A DNA stretch of 64,000 nucleotides from Coremacera marginata. Taxonomy: Eukaryota > Arthropoda > Insecta > Diptera > Sciomyzidae. The position numbers and the translations under genes were made by a program. Positions 35,656 to 46,310 of this stretch are shown here, piece after piece; position 1 is the stretch's first letter; every line of letters begins with the position of its first letter. Where the stretch lies: assembly GCA_914767935.1 (NCBI GenBank), contig OU612046.1:150582700-150646699 (forward strand). Direction: 5' to 3'. The notes under the pieces were generated by a model. The model did not search any database and had not been told where the DNA came from. It was given only the letters and a program-made list of their open reading frames with translations.

Positions 35656-36462
35656 ATGGACGCAAACACAATACAGACCCTGCTTAATGCAGCAATAAGG
35701 GCCGCGACCGAACAAACTAGACGTGAATTTCAGGAGAAACTGGACGACTTAACGAATAAACTGACCTTGTTAGAGACCCCCTCCCATGTTGAGGAGTTTA
35801 GGGATGTAACAATAGTTCCAGGGACAACATGTGATGAATCACTAGACCTAGTGAAGTCACTGCCAGAATTTTCTGGTGATCAGGCGAGATATGTCTCATG
35901 GAGACAAGCGGCTCACACCGCTTACAAAATTTTCGAGAACTATGCTGGTAGCTCAAAATACTACCAAGCGGTAGCCATAATAAGGAACAAGATAACAGGA
36001 TCAGCAGACATGGTTTTGGCTTCTTTCAATACGGTTCTGAATTTTCGAGCAATAATCGCCAGGCTAGACTTTACGTACGCTGACAAAAGACCTGTCTACT
36101 TGGTAGAACAGGAGATGTCAACGTTACGGCAAGGTAAATTGTCAATTATAGAATTCTACGATGAGGTAGAGAAGAAGTTGACATTAATAATTAATAAGAC
36201 CATAATGTCATATAGTGGTCAGGATGGACTCATAGAGTCTCTTAACGCAAAATACAGACAGGACGCACTTCGCGTTTTCATCTCTGGCCTAAACCGGCCA
36301 TTGTGCGACATACTATTTTCATCCAGGCCAGATGATATGCCGACAGCGCTGGCACTCGCTCAAGAGTTAGAAGCCAATCAAGCGCGATTGGTATTCGCCA
36401 ATTCTTTTAATAGACATGAACGACAATCGTTTGCTCAACAACCCTATATGGGTGGTCGATAA
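35656..36462 (+). CDS. gag: Errantivirus Gag, C-terminally truncated
   Basis: The 268-codon frame starts at an ATG in AACATGGAC. The N-terminal region is Gln/Glu-rich and probably helical (residues 1-40). It is followed by the capsid-like region found in errantivirus Gag (LPEFSGDQARYVSWR near residue 75, TLRQGKLSIIEFYDEV near 155, FISGLNRPLCDILF near 210). Gag forms the particle and packages RNA. Errantivirus Gag proteins are usually longer (over 400 residues). This frame stops after QPYMGGR because a deletion near 36445 joins it out of frame to RT sequence. The assembly domain largely survives; the C-terminal basic region is lost. A partial protein could still be made from full-length RNA. 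Confidence 0.88.
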   Translation: MDANTIQTLLNAAIRAATEQTRREFQEKLDDLTNKLTLLETPSHVEEFRDVTIVPGTTCDESLDLVKSLPEFSGDQARYVSWRQAAHTAYKIFENYAGSSKYYQAVAIIRNKITGSADMVLASFNTVLNFRAIIARLDFTYADKRPVYLVEQEMSTLRQGKLSIIEFYDEVEKKLTLIINKTIMSYSGQDGLIESLNAKYRQDALRVFISGLNRPLCDILFSSRPDDMPTALALAQELEANQARLVFANSFNRHERQSFAQQPYMGGR

Positions 36463-38899
36463 AAAGGGCATTGATGGGGATGGTAATCGTAAAATGCGAC
36501 TTGTCATTGATTTCAGGAAGCTGAATGAAAAGACCATAAGCGACAAGTATCCGATTCCGGATACGTCAGTTATTCTGGCAAATCTCGGCCATTCGTCATA
36601 CTATCAATTGACCACAATTGACTTAAAGTCAGGTTTCCATCAGATAAAATTAGCTCAAGAAGATCGGGAAAAAACTGCCTTTTCAATTAACAACGGCAAA
36701 TATGAATTTTGCCGACTGCCTTTTGGGCTTAAGAACGCCCCAAGCATCTTTCAGAGGACAATAGACGATATCCTAAGGGACGAAATCGGTAGATGTTGCC
36801 ACGTCTACATAGACGACGTAATAATCTTCTCCCAAACGGAAGAGCAGCATCTCAAGGATATCAGCAGAATTCTTTCAAAACTTTACGAGGCAAATATGCG
36901 TGTTTCCTTAGAGAAATCTAGGTTCTTCAAGCGCGAGGTTGAATTCTTGGGATTCTTGGTATCGGGTAGTGGCATTAAAACGTCCCCAGATAAAGTCAAC
37001 GATATCCTAACCTTTAAAATGCCCAAAACCCTCCGCGCCCTACGATCATTTCTTGGACTTGCTGGCTATTACCGGCGATTCATTAAAGATTATGCACAAA
37101 TCGCAAGACCTCTAACCAAATTCCTGCGGGGGGACAATGGCCATGTAAGTGCCAATAAATCTAAAAAGACAACAATTGATCTAGATGAAGCGGGAATTGA
37201 AGCCTTTGACAAAATAAAGAAAATTTTAGCATCTGAAGAGGTACTCCTTTTGTATCCCGATTTTGAAAAACCGTTTGACCTTACGACGGACGCATCTTCT
37301 CAAGCAATAGGAGCTGTTTTGTCTCAAAACGGCAGACCTATTATAATGATTTCAAGGACACTTTCCTGCACGGAAGAACACTACACAACAAATGAGCGTG
37401 AACTTTTGGCCATAGTGTGGGCATTACAAAAGCTTCGTAACTATTTATATGGCGTAAAACAACTTAACATCTTTACTGACCATCAACCATTGATCTTCGC
37501 CATATCTGATAAGAGCTCAAACGCCAAGATCAAAAGGTGGAAAGCTTTTGTGGAAGAATTCTCACCGAAATTTTTTTACAAGCCAGGCAAGGAAAACTTC
37601 GTTGCAGATGCTCTCTTAAGGCAGCATATGAATGCTCTTAATGAAGGAGAAATCTCAGATGACATGACAACTCACAGCGAAGAATCTCTCACACCAACTA
37701 TTCCAACAGTGCAGAATCCGGTAAACTGTTTTAAAAATCAGATTATTCTTGACCAAGGTCCCAAAATTAAAAAAACATCTAAGATCCTATTTAAAACACA
37801 AACTAGGCATGAAATCACATTCTCTTCACTGAACGATATTTATGATGCTTTTAAGACATCCGTGAACCCTAACGTTATTAACGGAATCTATTGCGAACTA
37901 CCTGTGCTAGGAAAAATTCAAAATAACATCATTAAAATGTTCCCTTCGGTTAAATTTCGCCATACTGAGAAAAAAGTTATGGATGTGATCAATAAAGACG
38001 ATCAGGTTGAAATTCTCGCAACAGAACATAACCGTGCACATAGATCTGCAAGGGAAAATACACAGCAAATCCTTACGGATTATTATTTTCCGGGAATTCG
38101 AAAAAAACTAAAAGAGATTACCTCAAATTGTAAAACTTGCCTCGAAGCCAAATACCAACGTCACCCAATCCGAACAGAAATAGGCCAAACACCCGTGCCA
38201 TCTTATCCAGGTGAGATTTTACATGTGGATATTTATTCTACTGATAAAATGCACTTCCTCACTAGCATTGACAAATTCTCCAAATTTGCAATAGTTTTCC
38301 CAATAAAATCGAGAGCCATAGTTGATATTAAGGAACCCCTATACGAAATTCTAAATTTCTACAATAAAACTAAACAGATAGTATGCGATAACGAAAAATC
38401 GCTGAACTCGGAAACCGTAAAATCAATGCTGATGAATCATTTCGGAGCAGAAATTTATACAACGCCACCTTTCCACAGCACTACAAATGGACAAGTGGAA
38501 AGGTTTCACAGCACACTCACTGAAATAGCTCGTTGCCTGAAAATAGAATTAGATATCTCTGATACCTCTGAATTAATTCTTCTAGCGACAACTAGGTACA
38601 ATAGAACAGTTCACTCAATAACAAACTACAGACCGATAGACATAATTCACGCAGCACCGAATGAACTTAAAGAAAAAATAAAAGGAAAACTCATGGAGGC
38701 TCAGCGAATAGAATTACAGCGCCATAACTTAGGTAGACATACAAGAAAATATAAGCCAGGCGATAGGGTATTCGTTAGAACCAACAAACGCATAGGAAAC
38801 AAGTTCAGGAAACTTTATATAGAAAAAGTTGTGGATAAAGACTTGGGAACTACGATATTAGTTGGAAACAGTCGAATTCACAAAAGTAATCTGAGATAA
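36416..38899 (+). CDS. pol: Errantivirus Pol without protease (RT, RNase H, integrase)
   Basis: The frame has 827 codons and overlaps gag by 47 nt, in a phase (+1) that does not match the usual -1 frameshift; the listed ATG is only the first one available. RT begins abruptly at NPIWVVDKKG, so protease and the first RT block are missing. RT blocks are IDLKSGFHQIKL, LPFGLKNAPSIFQR, the active site YIDDVIIF (near residue 131) and VEFLGFLVSGSG. RNase H shows DLTTDAS, NERELLAIVW and FTDHQP (residues ~285-360), ending ADALLRQ where S is usual for the second L. Integrase shows the H-H-C-C zinc site (HNRAH...CKTC, ~535-570). Its DDE triad lies in LHVDIYS, VCDNEKS and TNGQVERFH (~600-700). It was probably mobilised in trans or deleted during its last reverse transcription. 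Confidence 0.92.
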   Translation: MNDNRLLNNPIWVVDKKGIDGDGNRKMRLVIDFRKLNEKTISDKYPIPDTSVILANLGHSSYYQLTTIDLKSGFHQIKLAQEDREKTAFSINNGKYEFCRLPFGLKNAPSIFQRTIDDILRDEIGRCCHVYIDDVIIFSQTEEQHLKDISRILSKLYEANMRVSLEKSRFFKREVEFLGFLVSGSGIKTSPDKVNDILTFKMPKTLRALRSFLGLAGYYRRFIKDYAQIARPLTKFLRGDNGHVSANKSKKTTIDLDEAGIEAFDKIKKILASEEVLLLYPDFEKPFDLTTDASSQAIGAVLSQNGRPIIMISRTLSCTEEHYTTNERELLAIVWALQKLRNYLYGVKQLNIFTDHQPLIFAISDKSSNAKIKRWKAFVEEFSPKFFYKPGKENFVADALLRQHMNALNEGEISDDMTTHSEESLTPTIPTVQNPVNCFKNQIILDQGPKIKKTSKILFKTQTRHEITFSSLNDIYDAFKTSVNPNVINGIYCELPVLGKIQNNIIKMFPSVKFRHTEKKVMDVINKDDQVEILATEHNRAHRSARENTQQILTDYYFPGIRKKLKEITSNCKTCLEAKYQRHPIRTEIGQTPVPSYPGEILHVDIYSTDKMHFLTSIDKFSKFAIVFPIKSRAIVDIKEPLYEILNFYNKTKQIVCDNEKSLNSETVKSMLMNHFGAEIYTTPPFHSTTNGQVERFHSTLTEIARCLKIELDISDTSELILLATTRYNRTVHSITNYRPIDIIHAAPNELKEKIKGKLMEAQRIELQRHNLGRHTRKYKPGDRVFVRTNKRIGNKFRKLYIEKVVDKDLGTTILVGNSRIHKSNLR

Positions 38900-38900
38900 A

Positions 38901-38912
38901 TTTTCTTTACAG
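38901..38912 (+). promoter_or_regulatory. env 3' splice site
   Basis: TTTTCTTTACAG lies just after the pol stop. The env frame is open from this AG onward. In gypsy, env is expressed from a spliced subgenomic RNA, and this is the natural acceptor. Confidence 0.65.
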
Positions 38913-40362
38913 GTTACCATTCTTAACACAAATTCACGGCGAATTACTGGATTACTCAAAATCTAACTATATACCCATTGCAGACGGGGTGGTTGCAATT
39001 TACTCTGACTATGATTACCTTACGCACCGTACGAATCTAACGAACTTTGACAAAATTATAAAGGAAACGGAAAAATACATGGACCTTCTCCCACACTCAC
39101 ATATGAGGAAACTTCTGGAACTCGACATAGAACAGATAACACAGCTTTTAGAAACACTTACAATCCATCATCGTTACGCTCGTAGCCTTAATTTTCTAGG
39201 CACCGCACTCAAGTATGTAGCAGGCACCCCAGATTTTGATGATTTTCAAGAAATAAAAATTAAAAATGAGATCTTACTAGAGTCAAACGAACGGCAAATA
39301 AAAATAAACTCCGTAATGCAAACCCAAATTAATAAAATAACGAACGCCGTTAATCAACTATTGAACAAAACTAAGACAACAGAACTTGACACGGCTCATT
39401 TATTCGGACTTATAAGCAGCAGGAATAGAGCTGTTATAACTGAACTAAGTAATATTGTTTTGTCTATTATGCTTGGAAAAATGAATGTTATAAATCCAAT
39501 TTTACTCGATAATAAAGAAATTGAATCTATTGTTAAAAATGAAAAGTCAACTGACATTAGCGTAAGCGATATTATACTTAATTCTAAATTAAAAATCTTA
39601 CAAAACCAGGAAATTATACTTTTCTTAATTAAGTACCCTAAAATTCAGTCAGTTTGTAATAAAACCATAATTTATCCAGTAGTACATGACTCAAAGATAA
39701 TAATATTTGAAGCTAAGATAGTGGCAAAGTGTGACAGGACTTATAAATTGGTAGGAAAGTGCGAAAAAGCGACCACATCAACATTCTGCAGGGAGATAAA
39801 CAGCTCGGATGGATCTTGCCTACAACATCTACTAAATAATTACACCGCTAACTGTAAAACAATTTCGGCACATGATATGGCGATGACGGAAGTCGTGGAT
39901 GAAGGCATGGTTATAATCAATGATTGCGTGTCGGAAATTCGTCAAGATGACAAACCTCCTGTGATTATAAATGGAACATATTTGGTAACATTTAACGATA
40001 AAGTAACAATTAATGGTACCGTCTTTGTAAACCAAAAGCGAAAATACCAACTAACTCCAGAATTGCCTATGGCACAAGAAATAAATTTCACTGATCATAT
40101 AATTACGTTATCCCTACCTTACTTGCATGAGGTCAACATAAGAAATCTAAACCATATCGCAGCTCTGCGTACAGAAATAAAAACAAAATCTCAGATTTCA
40201 TTGGGCATGCTCTGCATGATTGCCCTTATCGTGGTTATGACAATGGCAATTTTCTTTTGGAGAAAAAAACAAAGGAAGCTCGCTATAGTAGAATTGGTTG
40301 AAAGGACCAAAGCAGGAAGTCAACCACAGTTTCATGGCGCGACTGAGGACAGCCGCTCTTAA
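38913..40362 (+). CDS. env: Errantivirus envelope protein (baculovirus F-like)
   Basis: The frame is open from the splice acceptor to the TAA before the polypurine tract (about 480 codons). It has no in-frame ATG early on; a 5' exon probably supplies the start. A furin-type RYAR site near 39171 is followed by SLNFLGTALKYVAGTPDF, the position of the fusion peptide in errantivirus/baculovirus F proteins. A helical heptad-like region follows (IKINSVMQTQINKITNAVNQ), then several N-linked sites and cysteines. A single transmembrane segment lies near 40200-40260 (LGMLCMIALIVVMTMAIFFW), followed by a basic cytoplasmic tail. The frame is uninterrupted. Nothing here tests whether it is functional. Confidence 0.88.
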
Positions 40363-40372
40363 GAAGGGGGGA
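40361..40372 (+). promoter_or_regulatory. Polypurine tract
   Basis: AAGAAGGGGGGA immediately precedes the 3' LTR. It is the expected plus-strand primer site. Confidence 0.85.
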
Positions 40373-40805
40373 AGTTAACACGCGCATCCGCTCCAGTGCC
40401 AAAATGCTGACGATATGTCTGCTATTTTTCCGTTATATGGGATCGGCTTAGTAAGCATAATCGCAGCTAGCACTTCCAACAACAACAACAGCAATATCAA
40501 CTGTAACAATAACAACCACGGGAACAACAACAACAACAACAACGACAGCAATATCAACTGCAACAATAACGACCACGATGCAGCGTCAGCGGAACAACAA
40601 CAACAACAACAACGACAGCAATATCAACTGTAACAATAACGACCACGATGCAGCGTCGGCGGAACAACAACAACAATATCGACTACTTAAGGTAGCTTTA
40701 AGCTTCTTAGTTTTAGTTCTAGTTAACTCTCTGAATTAACTGCACATAGTGCAGCTCAATAAAATTGCACATAGTGCAAATAAAAAACAACTCGTTTTAA
40801 TAATT
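40373..40805 (+). repeat. 3' LTR
   Basis: 433 bp, reading identical to the 5' LTR by line-by-line comparison, followed by the TATA duplication. Confidence 0.92.
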
Positions 40806-40945
40806 TATATAAACACCGACAAGAAGTAAGTTCAATCAGTTGGCGCTGAGACTTCATGTTTAAGGATTCATGCTGTTTGATGCTTTAAACTTGATTTTTA
40901 CGCACCGAAAAAAATGAGAGCGAGACTCGACTACCACAAGCACAA

Positions 40946-41076
40946 AAATTAGAGGACCGTTGGAACAAGTGTATTGAGCTTCTGGGAGAATTACTGTACA
41001 AAAAAAATAAAGAAGCATTTCAAGCCATAAAATTATGTTTTTTATTTCTATTCTTGAAACTTATTGAGCAACCTGG
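40946..41076 (+). mobile_element. Mariner-like element, 3' end
   Basis: The decoded LEDRWNKCIELLGELLYKK fits the C-terminal W-K-C-I block of mariner transposases. It is followed by a terminus whose reverse reads CCAGGTTGCTCAATAAGTTT, like mariner inverted repeats, abutting TA at 41077. Upstream parts are absent. Confidence 0.5.
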
Positions 41077-41404
41077 TATGTTCTATGTCTTCATAGAACA
41101 AATTTATAACAGGCATGTCCATTTAGCATTTGAATGAGTACCATAACTAGTCTATCTCTGTATATTTTACGTCAGTTATCGTTACAAGTTTAAGATTAGG
41201 CGTTGTACGTTCTCATCCTGCTTTTGCGTGGATTTCTTAAAATATTTGCTTTCGTATAGATATAAATATTTTACCCATTGAAGAGTAGGGCCATCCAAAG
41301 AGTAATTCCTTAGCAGTAAATCTTCCTTGAAGAATGAAAAAAAACATCGTCGGCCAGATCATACTGGTGACAAAATTTTGTGCATTTTTTTAATGGCTGC
41401 ATAG

Positions 41405-41762
41405 CAGAGCTGTAAAAGAATGCAATCATTTGTGATTTTAAACCATGTGATTTGTATTCAAAATGAATGAATTCTTTTTTTCGAATCATTGATTGTGATT
41501 GAAATTTCAAATCAGAATCAATGACTTGAAAAAATTATTGCATTCGTTTTTTCAAATCATTGATTGTGATTGAAATTTCAAAAAAATTGATTGCATTCAC
41601 TTTTTTCAAATCATTGATTGCGACTTGAAATTTCAAATCACAATCAATGATTTGAAAAATTGATTGTGATTTGAAATTTCAGGTCCCAATCATTTCTTCA
41701 AATCATTGATTGGGATTTGAATGATTTTAAATCACAAATGATTGCATTCTTTTACAGCTCTG
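41405..41762. mobile_element. hAT-type foldback MITE
   Basis: It is flanked by CTGCATAG on both sides (41397-41404 and 41763-41770). The terminal inverted repeats CAGAGCTGTAAAAGAATGCA and its complement are perfect for over 30 bp. The 358-bp interior alternates inverted copies of AAATCATTGATTGTGATTTG, so most of the element can fold on itself. No coding capacity. Confidence 0.85.
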
Positions 41763-42169
41763 CTGCATAGTTTATGGTTGTTAGCATAGTTTGGTTCTAG
41801 TGAAGCTCTTAAAATTGAATTTTTAGGTTTTATGTATTAAGTAATTACTTTAAATTATATGAAAGCTTTCGTACCCCGTTGTTCCATCCGGACCATCAGT
41901 GTTGTTTTTTGTAAATAGTTTCGAAAATGCAATTTTTGTTCTCAGCTCTGCTTCAAATTCCCTTTAAATTCGTTTAACTCGCAACCAGTGCTGTCAGCTG
42001 TGGTAGGAAAATTCCGTTTTTTTGCCCACGAAATAATTGTTTTCCACGTTTTGAAAACAGTCTTAGAGTTCAGAACGAGAAAATATCTTTTAAATTATAG
42101 TTTGCTATTTCTGTGATCAGCGGACGAACCTTCACATGGCAACGTGGCACTTCAAAGCTTCAAAGATGA

Positions 42170-43188
42170 CCCATTTCTAAAAATTCCTGATAGGATGCTG
42201 ACAAAACTAAACTTCTCAAAGCGCTAAAGGGTTCTACCCAACAGGCAACTATGGATGAGTGATAGCTCCACAGCTGATCCTGGCTCACAGTTATAGTTTA
42301 CTGACGGGTCTAAATTAGAAAACGGTGAAACGGGAGCTGGGGTCTAAGGTCCCAAATTCCAAAAAGCTCTTCCAATGGGCCATACTTCAAGCGGATTTAT
42401 ACCATATTCCAAGCGGATATATACGCCATTGAGGTATGTGTCCGGGAATGTCTCCGTAGTAAATCTATGGGGACACATATTTGCATATTCTCTGACAGTC
42501 AAGCGGCACTAAAGTCTTCTTTACAGCCTTATGAGCTCAAATTCAGACTAGTCTCTGATTGCGTCGAAACCCTAAATGCATTCGGACAAAATAACAAAGT
42601 AGAATTGTGATGGGTATCAGGGCACAAAGGGTTCGAAGGCAACGAAAGAGCTGACTGTCTTGCCAAAAGAGGGGCATCTCGACCTCTTATCGGCGCCGAA
42701 CCATTTTGTAGTGTTGCTAAAGGCTACTTCGCGGAAAAGCTAAGGATCTAGGAAGATAACAAATTTCGGTGTCACTGGAGCAATTTTAATGGACAGAGGC
42801 AAGCTAAGAAATTTCTAACTCTCAGTAGAGCGAAATCGATAGATTTACTCAAGCTAACCAAAGCAGACCTACTAAGACCTACTTAGATACTATCTTAAAA
42901 GGATGGGACTATCTAATTTAGATGTATGCAGACTTTGCAAGGAGGAGGAGGAAACTCCTAAGCACATTCTATGTTAATGTCCGGCAATCTACAGCTTAAG
43001 ACTTTCACACTTTGGAGGGGCAATAGTGCCTCTTTCAAAAATATGGGACACCAAGCTAGTAACAGTGCTGAAATTCATAAAAAACCTAAATCTGGAAAGC
43101 TAAACAAAGGGCATGCACAATAGATCCTATGGGTCGCGGTACGCATGGACCCACTTCAAACAACAACAAAAACAACAACATCAACAAC
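42170..43188 (+). mobile_element. RNase H-bearing LINE 3' end (I/R1/LOA type)
   Basis: The plus strand encodes an RNase H domain: a YTDGSK block near 42300, CVRECLRSKS near 42440, SDSQAALKSS near 42495, and WVSGHKGFEGNERADCLAKRG near 42610. This domain order after RT is seen in I, LOA and R1-type LINEs. A cysteine-rich C-terminal region follows with several stops. The element ends in an AAC-rich tail (43158-43188). Stops occur at 42343, 42607 and later, so it is a dead 5'-truncated copy. The next LINE begins immediately after its tail. Confidence 0.68.
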
Positions 43189-44480
43189 CTGGCGAGGCCA
43201 GCATTATCCATGTCGAAATCGTCCCAAGTCGACTCAAACCCTTTATTGGGAAGGTGCCATTATCTAACTGACGGAAGCCCTCAAAACAATAAAGGCAGAC
43301 ATCACCGCCTTCCAGGAAATGCGATGGAAAGGGCAAGGTTGCTCTAAAGAAGCATACTGCGATATCTACTTCAGCTGCCATGCGGAGAGGCGTGAATTTG
43401 GATGTGGACTCGTTAGCCGGAAACTACGTCACCTTGTTTCCCGGTTCATACCTGTGAATCCGCATCCGCGGTCACGATCCGCATCAAGACAAAATTTTTC
43501 TTCATCAGCCTTAGTTGCGCGCACGCCCTGACGGAGGAAAAGGACGAAGCCGTCAAGGACGCTTTCTACACTAGTCCTGAGGGCGTATACGACCACCGTC
43601 CGGCCCATGATGTGAAAATAGTCCTCGGCGATTTTAATGTGAAATTCGGAAGGGAAGGCATCTTTGGCCCCACTGTCGGTCAGTTCAGTCTTCATGAGAC
43701 CTCCACGAACTAAGACTGATCGACTTCGCCGCGGCACGAAACATGGTAGTTAGTAGCACCAGATTTAAGCACCTCGACATCCACAAGGCCACCTGGCTGT
43801 CCCCGGATCAAAAAACGTGAAACCAAATTGATCATGTTGTAATCGAAGGCATGCCTCTAGTGTTCTAGATGTGCGTACATATCGGGGGGTCAACATTGAC
43901 TCCGACCATAATCTTGTTGCAGCCAAGATCCGCATGAGATTATGCAATGCGAAGAACATACGCACAGGAATGCAACGAAAGCTAGATGTCGCTAAGCTGC
44001 AATTACAACGGACTGCCGAGGCCTACTCCGCTCAACTCTCGGTTGAGCTCAACGAACTAACCTTTGGACCTGTTGACGCCGGCGAACTTTGGGCGCATAT
44101 ATCCCACTCCATGCGCGCTGCCGCTGAAGAAGTCATTGGCTTCCGGTGCCCGCAACCTCGGAACCAATGGTACAATCAGGAGATTCGCATCGCGACAACA
44201 GTAAAAAACGCCGCATATAGAAAAACGCTGGAGTCAGCTGCAACGCGAGCCGTTCGAGAAAATTACGCTCGAGCTACCTGTGCCTCTTTATGGCGCTGAG
44301 GCATGGGTAGTTTCATAAACTGACGCAGCTGCTCTTTGGTCCTGTTCGAGTCGGCGATGACTATCGCATCCGAATGAACCATGAGCTGTATGAACTCTAC
44401 GAAGAGTTCGGCGTATAACTGTGCAGCGACTATGCTGGCTGGGTCATGTCCATCGTATGGACGACGAAGCTTCAGCGAAA
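43189..44480 (+). mobile_element. RTE-like LINE A2, internally deleted
   Basis: This is the 5' part of a plus-strand LINE of the A1 type. Endonuclease blocks are visible across frames: FQEMRWKGQGC near 43310, IVLGDFNVKFGREG near 43618, and RGVNIDSDHNLVAAKIRMR near 43880. The linker continues through VELNELTFGPVDAGELW (43871-44299 frame). At about 44280 the reading jumps to LYGAEAWV and YRIRMNHELYELYEE, so the RT core is deleted. The copy ends near 44480 without a clear tail. Confidence 0.72.
43871..44299 (+). pseudogene. LINE ORF fragment: endonuclease end plus linker
   Basis: These 142 open codons contain the SDHNLV motif (near residue 13), the catalytic His block that ends APE-type endonuclease domains. 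They continue into the linker ahead of RT, with PRNQWYNQEIRIAT. It is truncated by the internal deletion at its 3' end and preceded by frameshifts in the endonuclease. Confidence 0.7.
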
Positions 44481-46275
44481 ATCAACTGGACTTTTATCAA
44501 ATTTTCTGCTTTTCTATGACTAAAACTGTTCATAAACATTTCAGAGAGAGATCTCTACAAAGAAAATCTTTAATTTTTTTTTTTAAAAATGACTTTTAAA
44601 AATGAATAAATGGCTAAAATTGTTCATAAACATTTCAGAGAAAGATATCTACACAGATAATCTTCAACTTAAAAAAAAAAATTGTTACTACTCATATAAA
44701 TGCGGAAAGCTAGTAAAAAAATGTTCTGTAATACACAAATAAACAAGAAGATTTTTTCAAGCATACATAAATAAATAAATATACGAACTGTAAAAAATTC
44801 AATATTTTTGTGTAGGAAAAGAACATTTGGTATGAATATTAAAAAAGAGAGAAAAAAAAAATCATTTGCATGTCATAATATTTTCACTGTTTTCAGCAAA
44901 TGCTCTGATATGTTTCCATATTGCACAAGCAAAACAACAAAAACAGAATAGCAACAACAGCAAAATTAAAAAAAAACTGCTCATATTCATACAAAGCGAA
45001 TCTCTTAAAAAAACCAACGCAACAACTACACATAAACATAACCATCATAATGGCGGGCAAAGTTTTTCTTTTTTATTGCTGCCTTAACATGATAGCAGTG
45101 CCACCTGTTGGCACTTTTTTTGTTTATTACTGGATAGTTTTGGATCTTTTTAGCTGTTGTAAATAAAAATGTAACCAAAGTTTTATGCAAATGTTTTTGC
45201 TTTTTTTGCTACAAAACTATTTAATTTATGCAAAATAATGTGCATGTGTGTTGTTTTTTATACCCCCTCAGAAAGCCTACATATATCGGGTGGCATATTC
45301 TTTCAGCATAGCTGTGAGCTTTAATATAAGGGGAGTATAAGTAACTTTAAATGAGCAGACAAAAGTTAAAAAAAAAAAAATTTTTATATATTTTAAAAGT
45401 TTTGAAATAAAAAAATTTTGATTTTCTAGTTCCAGCATTAGTGTCGGATCAATCCAGCTCAAAGGTATTATATATATATTATATTACATAGTATAAACGA
45501 TGGTGTGGCACATACCTTGACTAGTGGACTTGAGGTACGGAACGTGTAGGCTGAACATTATGTGGCCATTTGTGGAAGATGCGACGAAACTTTTGTAAAA
45601 ATCGACGATCATTGTCATGGCGCGAAAACTTAAACCGAACTTTAATTTTTTTTATTTTGATATAAAGGGTGTCAAAAGTCTCTGAAATTTTGATTCGGGC
45701 ACTCATTTTATTGTAACTCCGCCAGGGGAGGTGTCTGCGGATGCAAACCTGCTTGTCCAAAGCCAGGATGAAGGAGGATGGTTGTGTGTAGGAAACGTCC
45801 TACACGTAAAACTGACAGGGCCCACTAACAGCTCGGGGTGGCACCAATCTTGGTAGCAGGCCATAATCGGTATATCGATATGGAAAAAGCCTGCGAAGGA
45901 TAGTCATACTTGTTAAAAGAGGACGACCCTATATATCCACGGCAAGGAGACAATTGAGGCTGTGAAAATGAGTTTGAAATGGTGTCACTGCCAGGTATAA
46001 TTAGGGTGTATTGTAATGTTGTATTAATATGGGAATAGGCACTTCTTCTATGACAAGTGAATTTTGCATTCATGCCTGGCTTGATGTTGCCGGTCAAGCA
46101 CAATTAAGTGCTCTAACTGGGCAGGGCAAGATGCGAAAACTCATGCATGCATGAATTTTATGTTCTCACTTGCTGGGATGTTGTGGAGCTTCTTTGGCAG
46201 AACCGATTTGCCCAGGTGACTATCATATGTTGGCCCTTCGGGAAGACTCGTGGTGGCTGGGGTTGTGTGTATGCT
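44481..46275. other. AT-rich DNA, no gene supported
   Basis: Near-duplicate phrases (AAAACTGTTCATAAACATTTCAGAGAGA at 44523 and a variant at 44619) form a ~97-bp tandem pair. Frames at 44866-45166 are Asn/Lys-rich. Nothing coding is supported. Confidence 0.45.
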
Positions 46276-46310
46276 ACACTTACTTACTTACTTACTTACT
46301 TAGATGGCGC

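Larger units (their letters stand above)
34450..40805 (+). mobile_element. Gypsy-class errantivirus provirus, internally deleted
   Basis: The 6356-bp element has 433-bp LTRs beginning AGTTAAC and ending AATAATT. It is flanked by a 4-bp TATA duplication (34446-34449 and 40806-40809). Gypsy-group elements are known to prefer alternating pyrimidine-purine TATATA targets. The order is 5' LTR, tRNA-Lys primer site, A-rich leader with tandem repeats, gag, pol, env, polypurine tract, 3' LTR. The two LTRs read identical by eye, implying very recent integration. A deletion between gag and RT makes it defective for its own replication. Confidence 0.93.
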
